This document shows, piece by piece, positions 25,772-34,463 of a stretch of 63,636 nt of DNA (the stretch's first letter is position 1; the number at the start of each line of letters is the position of its first letter). Position numbers and translations under genes: made by a program. Source of the stretch: Negativicutes bacterium (lineage in GTDB: Bacteria; Bacillota_C; Negativicutes; Sporomusales_B; JARLHX01); contig JARLHY010000012.1 of the NCBI GenBank assembly GCA_031292015.1, positions 1 through 63,636 on the forward strand, in the 5' to 3' direction. The notes under the pieces were generated by a model. That model worked only from the letters and a program-made list of their open reading frames with translations, was not told where the DNA came from and did not search any database.

Positions 25772-25969
25772 ATGAGTCCGATTAAAGTTTTGTTAACCCT
25801 CATTCCTTTTGTCTGGACGATTGGCATGATTCCTTTCGTCAACAGGGTCAAACCGCTGGTGCTGGGGTTGCCCTTTCTGGCTTTCTGGCTGGTAGCCGGA
25901 ATATTCGTGGCTTTTTTGTGCCTGTGGGTGCTCTATCGGATCGACTCGAAAAACAGGCAAGACTCCTAG
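25772..25969 (+). CDS. DUF3311 small membrane protein
   Basis: The 65-residue protein consists of two hydrophobic helices (LLTLIPFVWTIGMIPF and a second at about 34-56) and a short polar tail. DUF3311 proteins are typically encoded directly before sodium:solute symporters, as here, and are presumed accessory subunits. The gap to the transporter is 24 bp. ATG 25772 follows GTGAGGTGAAAG. Confidence 0.85.
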   Translation: MSPIKVLLTLIPFVWTIGMIPFVNRVKPLVLGLPFLAFWLVAGIFVAFLCLWVLYRIDSKNRQDS

Positions 25970-25993
25970 CGCGCGGAAAGGACGGTGTAGTGA

Positions 25994-27466
25994 ATGAGTA
26001 ATGAAACAATAGCTCTTGGCATTATTTTTGTCTTTGTTATCGCAGCGACCATTGTCGGCATGATTCCAGGGATGCGACAGAAAATGACCCTGGAAGAATG
26101 GGCGGTGGGCGGCCGAAATTTCGGACGCGGGCTGAACTGGTTCATCCTGGCCGGGGAAATATATACCGCGTTCGCCTTCTTAGGCGGCAGCGGCTGGGCT
26201 TATGCCCGGGGCGGGCCGACCTTTTACATCCTCGGTTACGGCGCGCTGGCTTATGTGGTGGGTTATTATGTACTGCCGGCCATTTCCCCCATCGGTCGCC
26301 GCCATGGTCTCATGACCCAGCCCGACCTTGTCGAGCATCTGTATAACAGCCGATGGCTCGGCATCCTCACCGCCTGCGTCGGTGTGGCTTTCCTGCTGCC
26401 CTATCTGCAGCTGCAGCTCACCGGCCTGGGACTGATCATCGAAACCTGCTCCTACGGCTTGATACCGAGGATTCCGGCGATGCTCATCGCCTTTACCCTG
26501 GTAGCCGCATTTGTCTATCTGAGCGGTCTTAAAGGGGTGGCCACCACAGCCGTCATCAAGGATGTGGTCATGATTATCGCGGTAGTCTTTTTCGGACTAT
26601 ATCTTCCCATCCACTACTTCGGCAGCCTTGGCGGCATGTTTGAAGCGGTGGACGCCGCGAAACCCGGCTTTTTGACCCTGCCGGGAGGCACTAAGAATCT
26701 TGATGTCAGTTGGGCAATGTCCACCCTGGTTTTGACAAGCCTGGGCTTTTACATGTGGCCGCATTTTGCCGCCAACAGTTTCAGTGCCCGTAATGCTGAC
26801 GTGCTGCGGCACAACGCGGTTTTTCTGCCGCTGTATCAGATCTGCCTTTTGTTCCCGATGCTTATCGGCTTTACCGCCTTGATGATTATCACTCCGGCTC
26901 TCAAGACGCCGGATATGGCTTTCATGGTCATCGTGCAGCAGACTTTTCCCGGGTGGGCGCTGGGGCTGGTGGGCGGCGCAGGTGCACTGGCCTGCATGAT
27001 TCCGGCCGCTGACCTGATTTTGTCCACATCGATGCTGTTTACCCGCAACATTGTATGCCGGGCTGTCAGCCGGGATATCGAGCCGGCTTCCCAGGCGAAG
27101 ATCGCCAAAATCGTGGTGCTGGTGCTGACCGCTATGGCGCTGACCCTGGCGATATACGCCCCCAATATGCTGGTCAATCTGCTGCTCACCGGGTATTCCG
27201 GGGTTACTCAGTTTTTCCCGATGGTAGTCCTCGGCCTGTTCTGGAAGAAGGCCACCAAGATCGCTGCTTTCTGTGGCCTGTTTGCCGGCGAGCTGCTGGT
27301 ATTTTATCTGCCCTTGAGCGGCCAGGATCCCTTGGCGATAGTCGGCTTGAACCTGAATGCGGGATTTGTGGCCCTGGTGGTCAATATGGCCGTGTTCGTG
27401 GTTTTGAGCCTGCTGACAAGCACCGCGGACAGTGCAGCCCGCAAAACCCAAGCAATCCAGGGCTAA
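25994..27466 (+). CDS. Sodium:solute symporter (SSS family)
   Basis: The 490-residue polytopic membrane protein has the SSS layout of about 13 helices. Early motifs are EEWAVGGRNFGRGLNW and GEIYTAFAFLGGSGWAYARG; later ones are LVLTSLGFYMWPHFAANSF and PAADLILSTSMLFTRNI. Members paired with DUF3311 proteins often carry monocarboxylates or amino acids with Na+; the substrate here is not determined. It ends ten bases before a 22-bp hairpin. Confidence 0.92.
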   Translation: MSNETIALGIIFVFVIAATIVGMIPGMRQKMTLEEWAVGGRNFGRGLNWFILAGEIYTAFAFLGGSGWAYARGGPTFYILGYGALAYVVGYYVLPAISPIGRRHGLMTQPDLVEHLYNSRWLGILTACVGVAFLLPYLQLQLTGLGLIIETCSYGLIPRIPAMLIAFTLVAAFVYLSGLKGVATTAVIKDVVMIIAVVFFGLYLPIHYFGSLGGMFEAVDAAKPGFLTLPGGTKNLDVSWAMSTLVLTSLGFYMWPHFAANSFSARNADVLRHNAVFLPLYQICLLFPMLIGFTALMIITPALKTPDMAFMVIVQQTFPGWALGLVGGAGALACMIPAADLILSTSMLFTRNIVCRAVSRDIEPASQAKIAKIVVLVLTAMALTLAIYAPNMLVNLLLTGYSGVTQFFPMVVLGLFWKKATKIAAFCGLFAGELLVFYLPLSGQDPLAIVGLNLNAGFVALVVNMAVFVVLSLLTSTADSAARKTQAIQG

Positions 27467-27475
27467 ACCCGGTCG

Positions 27476-27525
27476 CCCACAGCAATAACCCCCCGCCTTT
27501 GAGGGCGGGGGGTTATTGCTGTGGG
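27476..27525. terminator. 22-bp perfect hairpin after the symporter
   Basis: The arm at 27476-27497 is exactly complementary to 27504-27525, with a six-base loop; the core is CCCCCCGCC/GGCGGGGGG. No T-run follows. It probably ends the symporter transcript or blocks read-through from either side. Confidence 0.7.
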
Positions 27526-27739
27526 TTCAGGGGTTGTTCCCGGGGTGGCAGGTGTTTTTGTTGTACCAGTACTTGTGTCCAGCCAAAAAAAAAGCACGAG
27601 AAGACCGAATATCTGGGAATTAATGCAGGGAAAATGTTGTTGGGTGTAGTAAATTACATAAATAGCTGAAATATAGCTGAAATAAGTAGAAGTTTGCTTC
27701 CAAAAATCTTTTCGAATTGGCGCTTTTGGAGGTATCCGC

Positions 27740-28807
27740 ATGATTTGGACTACCAGACCGTGTGTTATCGGCGAGGCTATACCAGGCATGGTTCTTGCCA
27801 GGCCGATCCTGTCCGAAACAGGCAAAGTGATTCTGAACGAAAATGCCGTTCTGTCCGACGTGGCAATACAGCGTCTGCGGGACTGGGGCTTTCAGCTTAT
27901 TCACATAAAAGAACCGAAAATAGAACCGACTGATAATGTGTTGAGTCTGGTGGCGGAAAGACGTCTGTTTGCCGAGCGGCATTCGGAAACAGTGCGGGTT
28001 TTAAAGGACGCCTTTGACCGGATTCGCTTTTTTAAGGAATTGCCGTTGACCCGGATGACCGAGCTTGCCGACCAGTCGATCGAAAATATGGTCAATACCC
28101 CTGGCGTCATCAACTACCTGAAAGATATCCGCAACACCGATGACTACACCTTCCAGCATTCGGTCAATGTCGGCATTATCGCCGGGGTCCTGGGCAAATG
28201 GCTCGGGGTCAAGGGCTGGGCCCTGCGGGAGATTGTGCTGGCGGGGCTGCTCCATGATATCGGCAAAACGCAAATACCGCTGGAGATCCTGAACAAGGCC
28301 GGCCGGTTTACGCCTGCGGAACGGGAAGTAATGCAGGAACACGCCACCTTTGGCTACGAACTGGTAAAGCAGACCAACCAACTGTCCAGGGAGGTGCTGC
28401 TGGGGATTTGGCAGCATCATGAAAGAATGGACGGGCTTGGTTATCCGTTCGGTCTTGCCAACAATGAAATATCGACCTGTGCCAAGATTCTGGCGGTGGC
28501 TGACACCTATGACGCGATGACGTCCAACCGGGTTTACCAGAACGCTGTGACCCCGTTTAAAGTAGTAGAAGAGGTGTTCAGCGAGTTATTTAACAAACTT
28601 GATCCGGCTATTTGCCTGACTTTCCTGGAGAACCTGAAGGATTCGCTGATTGGCTATGTCGTCCGCTTATCGGACGGGCAGGAAGCCCGGGTGATATACC
28701 TGGATAAGGTCAGGCCGGTTCAGCCGGTGGTAAAAATCGCCGGCGGGGACTATATTGATTTGGAAAAAAGAAGGGACCTAAGTATCATCGAAGTGATCTC
28801 AAGCTAG
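27740..28807 (+). CDS. HD-GYP domain phosphodiesterase, second copy
   Basis: ATG 27740 lies six bases after GGAGGT. The 355-residue protein has the same plan as the one at 10434-11528: an N-terminal segment (IGEAIPGMVLARPILSETGK), helical linker, HD-GYP domain with HDIGK (H172) and HHERMDGLGYP (GYP at about 234), ADTYDAMTSNRVYQ, and a beta-rich C-terminal extension. The predicted activity is c-di-GMP hydrolysis. The two are clear paralogues but not near-identical. It is a single gene with its own terminator. Confidence 0.92.
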   Translation: MIWTTRPCVIGEAIPGMVLARPILSETGKVILNENAVLSDVAIQRLRDWGFQLIHIKEPKIEPTDNVLSLVAERRLFAERHSETVRVLKDAFDRIRFFKELPLTRMTELADQSIENMVNTPGVINYLKDIRNTDDYTFQHSVNVGIIAGVLGKWLGVKGWALREIVLAGLLHDIGKTQIPLEILNKAGRFTPAEREVMQEHATFGYELVKQTNQLSREVLLGIWQHHERMDGLGYPFGLANNEISTCAKILAVADTYDAMTSNRVYQNAVTPFKVVEEVFSELFNKLDPAICLTFLENLKDSLIGYVVRLSDGQEARVIYLDKVRPVQPVVKIAGGDYIDLEKRRDLSIIEVISS

Positions 28808-28843
28808 CAATTCCTCCGGATATATTGGGCGGACACGTACTAT

Positions 28844-28872
28844 CTCTCCCGCAGGGAGGGATTTTTTATTTT
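28844..28872 (+). terminator. Intrinsic terminator after the HD-GYP gene
   Basis: CTCTCCC and GGGAGGG form a seven-pair stem (one G-U) with a GCA loop, followed by ATTTTTTATTTT. Confidence 0.75.
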
Positions 28873-29041
28873 CGCCGGCAGCCAAGTTGGCGAAAAATGA
28901 GACTGCGGACCCAGTCATTCGGTACAAAAGTCTCAAGGAGTAAATCGATCTTATCGGTAATATTACTATACTACCAAATCAGACGGACGGATCAGGGGAC
29001 AGACGAGGAGATGCGGAATGGATGCTGCCGGGAGGAAAACA

Positions 29042-29197
29042 ATGAGCGCGGTGCAATGGGATACATCCAGCAATAAGGTTTATTTCAATGTGGAGAAGGG
29101 CTCGCTGGAGGGTAGGCTCATTGTCAGGAAGACCTCCGACGGCAAGATCGGCATGCATATCGCGAAAAGCGAGGCTTCTCCCGGCGGGCACAGATAG
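29042..29197 (+). CDS. 51-residue small protein, not recognised
   Basis: ATG 29042 sits six bases after a perfect GGGAGG. The product is soluble and basic (MSAVQWDTSSNKVYFNVEKG, then LEGRLIVRKTSDGKIGMHIA and a Ser/Gly/His tail), with the look of a small beta-sheet domain. No family is recognised. The excellent ribosome binding site and the alternating hydrophobic pattern are the evidence that it is real. It lies between two terminators. Confidence 0.6.
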   Translation: MSAVQWDTSSNKVYFNVEKGSLEGRLIVRKTSDGKIGMHIAKSEASPGGHR

Positions 29198-29275
29198 AGG
29201 ATGATGAATCCCGCTGCGGAAATCCCCTGCCTTTTCTTTCTAATAGCGCAAAAATAAGGTTTGTCTTCACTTTAC

Positions 29276-29295
29276 GGCGGGTTCCCCCGCCTTTT
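29276..29295 (+). terminator. Intrinsic terminator after the 51-residue gene
   Basis: GGCGGG (29276-29281) pairs with CCCGCC (29286-29291) around a four-base loop, followed by TTTT. Confidence 0.75.
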
Positions 29296-29437
29296 GTTAT
29301 TTCCGGCTGTCGATATAACGGAGATTTTGGGCTAAATGATAAAATTTGGAAGAAATATTCGGTAGAACTATTAAGTTACGCCCGGTTCAGCGCGATAAAC
29401 ATTATAGACTCTTATTGCGCGGCTGGGAGGGTCGAAA

Positions 29438-29518
29438 ATGGAGATATTCGTGATTATCACCATCGGGGCGGTTATTTCTAACTGGTGGGCTTGGCGGCAC
29501 AAGCGGCGGGGCGCATGA
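29438..29518 (+). CDS. 26-residue membrane micro-protein
   Basis: ATG 29438 follows GGGAGGG by six bases. The product has one hydrophobic helix (MEIFVIITIGAVISNWWAW) and a basic tail (RHKRRGA), the layout of a tiny single-pass membrane protein with its C-terminus in the cytoplasm. Function unknown. Confidence 0.5.
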   Translation: MEIFVIITIGAVISNWWAWRHKRRGA

Positions 29519-29624
29519 AGGCATGCTAATCAGCCGATGCGGCTGTTGTTTCGGTGTCCGGTTGTAATAATTGGCGGCCGATGGGGTTACGCTATGGACA
29601 GAGACGACAGCGCGGGGCGATAAC

Positions 29625-29867
29625 ATGAATGTCAGGAACGGTCTGGAAATTGTCGAATCGCACAGTAAGTATAAAGAACGGATCAGCGAGCTGGAAGAGG
29701 CTCTGCTCCGGCTGGAAGAATACGGCTATACAAGAGGCGTGATTCAGGAACAGCTCGGCAAGCTGCAAGAGGAACTCCGCGGGCTGGAGAACACCCGTTT
29801 TCAAGCCCTGGATCCGGTTACGGTCGTCAATTCGGCTCTCGGAGGCCACGATTTCTACATTTCGTAG
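29625..29867 (+). CDS. 80-residue coiled-coil protein
   Basis: The chosen start is ATG 29625, although its ribosome binding site (GGGGCG) is weak; the frame is open to TTG 29571. Residues about 10-55 form a charged amphipathic coiled coil (KERISELEEALLRLEEY, EQLGKLQEELRGLE), followed by a short conserved-looking tail. It resembles small cytoplasmic helical proteins found in spore-formers, but no function can be given. A terminator lies between it and dinB. Confidence 0.6.
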   Translation: MNVRNGLEIVESHSKYKERISELEEALLRLEEYGYTRGVIQEQLGKLQEELRGLENTRFQALDPVTVVNSALGGHDFYIS

Positions 29868-29920
29868 GAAAGTTCTTTACAATACGGAAGGTCGGTTCTA
29901 ATATAAAGATAACAGTTGTT

Positions 29921-29955
29921 CACACCGGACTTGGTACAGGATGGTGTGTTTTTTT
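29921..29955 (+). terminator. Terminator before dinB
   Basis: CACACC (29921-29926) pairs with GGTGTG (29943-29948) over a large loop, followed by seven T. The stem is weak but the T-tract is strong. Confidence 0.6.
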
Positions 29956-29980
29956 CATCTGAACGGTGGCAGGTGAGGCT

Positions 29981-31153
29981 ATGCAGCGCTGGATTGTTCA
30001 TGTGGATATGGACGCTTTTTTTGCGGCGGTGGAACAGCGGGACAACCCCGCCCTGAGGGGCAAACCGGTGATCGTCGGCGGGCTGGGGCGGCGGGGCGTG
30101 GTCGCCACCGCGTCTTATGAAGCCCGTGCTTTTGGCGTGCGCTCGGCGATACCGATGGCCGAGGCCCGGCGACGCTGTCCCCAGGGAATCTATGTGACGC
30201 CTGATCATCATAAGTACGGGCGGGTGGCAGGTCAGATAAGAGATATTTTGAGCCGGTTTTCGCCGCTGGTAGAGCCGCTGTCTTTGGATGAAGCCTTTCT
30301 GGATGTCACCGGCATGGAATGGCTGTACCCCGATCCGGTTGAAATCGCCCGCCTGATCAAAGAACAGATCAGGGCCGAGCTTGACTTGGTGGCCTCGGCC
30401 GGGGTTGCGCCCAACAAGTTTCTGGCGAAGCTGGCTTCCGACTGGAGAAAACCGGATGGACTGGTGGTTGTCCGGCCTGGACTGGAGGCGGATTTTTTGC
30501 GGAATATACCGGTCTCGCGCCTGTGGGGAGTCGGGGAAAAGGCGGCCAAGGGGCTGCAGGCGATCGGTATCAATACCATCGGGCAGTTGGCAGCGGCGGA
30601 GGAAACGGTGCTGGCCAAGCATTTCGGCAACGCGGCCGGGGAAATGAAGGGGCTGGCCTGCGGCCGCGACGACCGGCTGGTTATCCCGGAGCATGCCCCC
30701 AAATCCATCGGCAATGAAATCACTTTCGAGCAGGATCTTCATAAACCGGAAGATATCCGCACCTGCCTGCTGGCCTTGACGCAGAAAGTCGGCCGGCGCC
30801 TGCGGAAAAGCGGCTACTGCGGCCGCACGGTGACAGTCAAAATCAGGTTCGCTTCGTTTAAGACGATTACCCGCAGCCGCACTCTCAGCGAATCGACCTG
30901 CCTGGATGAGACCATCTTCGAAACAGTCGGGTCAATTATGGACGGGACCCGGCTGGCTGAAGGGATAAGGCTGCTGGGGGTGACGGTGTCGGGCCTGCAG
31001 TATGGGGGCGGGCAAACGGCGCTGTTCGGCGAGCGGGAAGACAAGCAGGCCAAGGTTTCGGCCGCGGTGGACAGACTCAAGGACAGGTTCGGCGAAGCCA
31101 TCGTGACCCGCGGCCGGTTGCTGGGGCCGCGGGAGATAATGCCTGACGAATAA
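29981..31153 (+). CDS. dinB: DNA polymerase IV (Y-family)
   Basis: ATG 29981 follows AGGTGAGG; GTG 29966 in the same frame is an alternative. The 390-residue product has the Y-family catalytic motifs HVDMDAFFAAVEQRD (first metal aspartate) and PLSLDEAFLDVTG (Asp-Glu pair). It continues with SAGVAPNKFLAKLASDWRKP, a helix-hairpin-helix (WGVGEKAAKGLQAIGI) and the little-finger domain. It copies past damaged bases with low fidelity. The far C-terminus shows no clear beta-clamp peptide. It converges on the ykuS-like gene with 12 bp between stops. Confidence 0.94.
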   Translation: MQRWIVHVDMDAFFAAVEQRDNPALRGKPVIVGGLGRRGVVATASYEARAFGVRSAIPMAEARRRCPQGIYVTPDHHKYGRVAGQIRDILSRFSPLVEPLSLDEAFLDVTGMEWLYPDPVEIARLIKEQIRAELDLVASAGVAPNKFLAKLASDWRKPDGLVVVRPGLEADFLRNIPVSRLWGVGEKAAKGLQAIGINTIGQLAAAEETVLAKHFGNAAGEMKGLACGRDDRLVIPEHAPKSIGNEITFEQDLHKPEDIRTCLLALTQKVGRRLRKSGYCGRTVTVKIRFASFKTITRSRTLSESTCLDETIFETVGSIMDGTRLAEGIRLLGVTVSGLQYGGGQTALFGEREDKQAKVSAAVDRLKDRFGEAIVTRGRLLGPREIMPDE

Positions 31154-31165
31154 GGGTTCATCAGG

Positions 31166-31486
31166 TCAGTGATGCCAGTGTCGGTGGCGGAGGCGGGAAT
31201 CCAGGGCGTCGACGGCCTGCTCGGGCCGCAGGCCTGTGATGTTCAGGCTGATGGGGCCGGAAAGTTCATCAGAGGCCGGGCTGAGACCGCCCCAGCTGAT
31301 ATCGGCGACTTCGGCTGAGGGGGATGCAGCCAGGACCGAATCCGGATGATAACCGCTGTGTAGGATGGCGTCGACCCGGGGGTGGGAACGGGCCGAGGCG
31401 GACAGGTCGACTACCTGATAGCCCCGCTCTTCCAGAAGGGCGGTCAGTTTGGTTCCGGGAGACTGGACGGCGACTACTTTTGCCAT
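31166..31486 (-). CDS. YkuS-family (UPF0180) protein
   Basis: The 106-residue product starts at ATG 31486 with AAGGAAG eight bases upstream on the minus strand. The N-terminal 80 residues (MAKVVAVQSPGTKLTALLEE, then RGYQVVDL and DAILHSGYHPD) match the small YkuS/UPF0180 family of Firmicutes. A His-rich end (RLRHRHWHH) follows. The family has no established function. It lies downstream of a terminator behind the ytpB-like gene, so it is probably its own unit. Confidence 0.75.
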   Translation of the reverse strand: MAKVVAVQSPGTKLTALLEERGYQVVDLSASARSHPRVDAILHSGYHPDSVLAASPSAEVADISWGGLSPASDELSGPISLNITGLRPEQAVDALDSRLRHRHWHH

Positions 31487-31575
31487 GGCGATAACTTCCT
31501 TTTGCCGTTTAGAGCTATTTTCTGTAAAAGGCAGGGGAAATATACCAGAGCCGGCGATAGCGGCAAGTAGGCACG

Positions 31576-31607
31576 AAAAAGCGGCCGCGAGTGGCGTCCG
31601 CTTTTTT
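31576..31607. terminator. Bidirectional-type terminator after the terpene synthase gene
   Basis: AAAAAGCGG (31576-31584) pairs with CCGCTTTTT (31598-31606), with A/T tracts on both sides. It lies downstream of the minus-strand ytpB-like gene. Confidence 0.85.
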
Positions 31608-31645
31608 TAATGGCTGTTTACAGGTTGTCCAATTCATAGGGGAAT

Positions 31646-32728
31646 TTACAAAGCCTGGCGGCGGCGCAGGAGGCGGCAGAGGGCGTAGACGAGACGGGTG
31701 TAGCTGCCGGCGTCGGCGAGAAGGCTGGTCTTGATGGCCCGTTCGGGACAGGCCGATGTTTTCGGATCGGACAGGTACATGGCCAGAAGGCCCTGGACGA
31801 TGGTTTCCGAGAACAGCGGGTGAGGCAGTTCCCGGGCGCTGAAGAGGGCCTGCTGCCAGAAATGGGTCAGACGGGACAGGGTCTCTGCTTCGTCGCCGTA
31901 ATAGGCGACGAAGTTCAGGTCGCCGTGGGACCGGTCTTCGGCCATGTCGATGAAATAATCGAGCAGGATATGAAAACCGCAGATCCAGGGGAAGTAGGCC
32001 GAGCGCGTTTTGTCGGCGGCGGCGGCGGTGAGGCCGGGGTCGGCGGCGGCGGCACAGAGCATGAACATACCCAGGGTGGATCCGGAAGCGGCGGCAAATT
32101 CCCACAAGGTAAGCTGGGGATAGTCGGCTGAGCGCTGCTGGGCCCAGGCATGCATTTTTTGTTCGCGGATGGCGGGGTCGAGGTGCTTGTACGTTTGCAG
32201 GTCGCTGTACAGCCGGGCCAGATCGAGGATCATCGGCTTTACGACAGGATAGGCCGGCAGACGGCTTATTTCCTCCTGGCAGGCGGTCACCAGGGCGGCA
32301 AGGTAGCCCCCGTCGTCCCGGCTGGGGTAATAGCGGTAGTAGTCGTGGAGACCGGCGGACGGATCGAGGGCGTCGGTCATGGCCAGATGCAGCTGGCGGA
32401 AGGCTGCTTCGTCGGCGATCCCGGCCCGGTCACAGAGGTTGTCGAGGTAGTCGCTGATGGTTTGCAGCGCCACCACCAGCCGTACGAAGGTATGGGTGGT
32501 GACCCCGGGATACAGACAGTAAATACTGCCTCCCTGGCAGTGAAATTTTTTATCGCGAATGCTGGCCAGGGCCTGGGCGGCCAAATCCGGCGGACAGTGC
32601 CGGGAGGCATGCTGCTGCCAGAAGGCGAGCTCAGTGTCGACGAGGGGAAAAACCTGGCGGACAAATTTGGTTATCAATCCTAAGCTGGAGGCTCTTTCCA
32701 TGAGGGATACCATGATAGTTTCGGCCAA
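31646..32728 (-). CDS. Tetraprenyl-beta-curcumene synthase family (YtpB/DUF2600) terpene cyclase
   Basis: The 360-residue protein matches the DUF2600 family. The early Asp-rich motif ISDYLDNLCDR is the diagnostic feature, with LLDYFIDMAEDRSHGDLNF further on as a second Asp-rich region. In Bacillus subtilis YtpB cyclises a C35 prenyl diphosphate to tetraprenyl-beta-curcumene, a precursor of spore sesquarterpenes. A similar use of a long prenyl diphosphate is inferred here. The first frame start is TTG 32728 after GGAAAGGGG; ATG 32713 is the alternative. It is 21 bp downstream of ppx and probably cotranscribed with it. Confidence 0.88.
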   Translation of the reverse strand: MAETIMVSLMERASSLGLITKFVRQVFPLVDTELAFWQQHASRHCPPDLAAQALASIRDKKFHCQGGSIYCLYPGVTTHTFVRLVVALQTISDYLDNLCDRAGIADEAAFRQLHLAMTDALDPSAGLHDYYRYYPSRDDGGYLAALVTACQEEISRLPAYPVVKPMILDLARLYSDLQTYKHLDPAIREQKMHAWAQQRSADYPQLTLWEFAAASGSTLGMFMLCAAAADPGLTAAAADKTRSAYFPWICGFHILLDYFIDMAEDRSHGDLNFVAYYGDEAETLSRLTHFWQQALFSARELPHPLFSETIVQGLLAMYLSDPKTSACPERAIKTSLLADAGSYTRLVYALCRLLRRRQAL

Positions 32729-32749
32729 GCCCCTTTCCTGCGGTGGCGA

Positions 32750-34270
32750 TTATTGATGCTCTAACGTCAATTCAGCGCCGAATTCCCGTTTGAACCATTT
32801 GCAGTGTCTGGTTACCTCCTGAAGTTCGATGCCGCCTTCGCCGTTGTTGGTGGTGACCTTCAGGTATGGCGCCGGGGCGAGTCCGGCGGTGATGTGCTTG
32901 ACGAAACCCATCTGGGTTGTGTCGAGGCTTTCGGCCATAGCCAACAGCAGGGCCAGCTTGCGGGCCTTTTGCCAGTCTGTCTCATCGAGAAATTCGCTGT
33001 AAAGTCTGTTGCGGAGGTACTTGGCAGCCGGGCCGTGATGCCAGCCGGTCACGACGGCGGCCAGCATCTGCTCGCGGTGAGTGAGACCGAACAGGCGGGC
33101 GTTTTCGGTCAGGTAGGCGCTGTGGCGGGCGTGGTCGTAGTAGTTGATGGTGATACCGATGTCGTGGAGCAGGCTGGCGACCCGGAGGAGCGTTTTGTCC
33201 CGCGGCTCCAGGCCGTGCAGCTCCTGCCAGCCGTCGAACATCGCGTCGGCCAGCGCGGCGACGGTATCGGCGTGGGCGACGTTGCCCTTATAAAAACGCA
33301 GCATATTTTGGGTACTGTGGAGAAGAGGGTCGTCGACGATTTCGTTCTGGCCGGTATGGGCAAAATAGTGCTGGAAGAACAGGCCTTCACGGACGCCGCA
33401 GCCGCTGATGATGAACCGGCCGGCGCCGGTGACGTCGAACAGGCTTTTGATGATGGTGACACCGGCTACGACGATGTCGGCGCGTTCGCTGCTGAGTCCG
33501 GGGAATTTCAGCCGCTGTTTCAGGTCTGTCGCAGCCAGGGCCCGCCAGAGGTCGGTGAGGGAGATGTCGCCCAGGCGGTAGTTATGAACTTTGTTGAAAG
33601 GATAATTTTTGCGTTTTTGGTCCATTTTGGCGATGTTGCGGGCCGTGCCGCCGATGCCGATGATCGGCAGGGAGAGATCGGCCAGCCAGGGGACTTTATT
33701 AAGATGCTGGGTGATAAAGTCGCGCAGCTCGGCCATTTTACCGTCGCCGATCTTGTCCTGGGTGGCGAAAATCTCGGTGAGGTTGACCGCGCCAAAAGGC
33801 AGGCTGACCGACCGCTGCAGTTTGCGGTCGGTGATCAGGGTCAGTTCGGTGCTGCCGCCGCCGAGGTCGAACAGTACCGCGTCGTTCATATCGATGGTGT
33901 TGACGGCCCCGATATAACCCAGGCGGGCCTCTTCCTTGCCGCCGATGACCTGAACACAGATGCCGGTCTGCTCGCGGATCTGCTCCAGAAGTTCGGCGCC
34001 GTTTTTGGCGTTGCGAACCGCAGCGGTGGCAACCGCCAGGATTTTATCCACCTGCATCAGCTGGCACATCTGGGCAAATATTTTCATGGTCTCAATGGCC
34101 CGGAGCATCGCTTCTTCCTGCAGAGAACCTTTGCCGTGCATCCCTTCGCTCAGGCGAACGGTTTCTTTTTGGTGATAAACGAGATTGTAAGCGCCATTGA
34201 CGTAGATATGCATGACAATCAGGCGGGCTGAGTTCGAACCAAGGTCAATGATTGCTATTCTTTCGGTCAC
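32750..34270 (-). CDS. ppx: Ppx/GppA exopolyphosphatase with C-terminal HD domain
   Basis: GTG 34270 follows GGGGTGA on the minus strand and gives 506 residues; the frame extends to 34336 without a start site. The ASKHA ATPase-fold core is complete: IDLGSNSARLIV, GGKEEARLGYIGAV with the catalytic Glu region, FDLGGGSTELTL and GIGGTARN. The C-terminal HD domain has LLHDIG, HSAYLTENARLFGLTHRE and GWHHG. It should release phosphate from polyphosphate or hydrolyse pppGpp. It is divergent from a degenerate paralogue plus ppk1, so synthesis and breakdown genes face each other across 193 bp. Confidence 0.92.
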   Translation of the reverse strand: MTERIAIIDLGSNSARLIVMHIYVNGAYNLVYHQKETVRLSEGMHGKGSLQEEAMLRAIETMKIFAQMCQLMQVDKILAVATAAVRNAKNGAELLEQIREQTGICVQVIGGKEEARLGYIGAVNTIDMNDAVLFDLGGGSTELTLITDRKLQRSVSLPFGAVNLTEIFATQDKIGDGKMAELRDFITQHLNKVPWLADLSLPIIGIGGTARNIAKMDQKRKNYPFNKVHNYRLGDISLTDLWRALAATDLKQRLKFPGLSSERADIVVAGVTIIKSLFDVTGAGRFIISGCGVREGLFFQHYFAHTGQNEIVDDPLLHSTQNMLRFYKGNVAHADTVAALADAMFDGWQELHGLEPRDKTLLRVASLLHDIGITINYYDHARHSAYLTENARLFGLTHREQMLAAVVTGWHHGPAAKYLRNRLYSEFLDETDWQKARKLALLLAMAESLDTTQMGFVKHITAGLAPAPYLKVTTNNGEGGIELQEVTRHCKWFKREFGAELTLEHQ

Positions 34271-34463
34271 GTTATCACCCCTATACAAAGTAGTATTCTT
34301 CTTTTCCGCCCAAAACCTTGCAAGAGATGAAAACAAATTCTGACACTATTTCGGCCGGTTAACCAAAACTTAACAATGGGGTGTGGCTCTGCCAAAGGGT
34401 GAAAAGGAGGAATTTCGCGTTGGCATCCGAAATTTTACAGCAAAGGACAACGGAGGGAACGAT

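Noticed and set aside
32804..34231. 475-codon open frame on the plus strand
   Set aside because: It is the antisense shadow of ppx, whose motifs are all intact on the minus strand.
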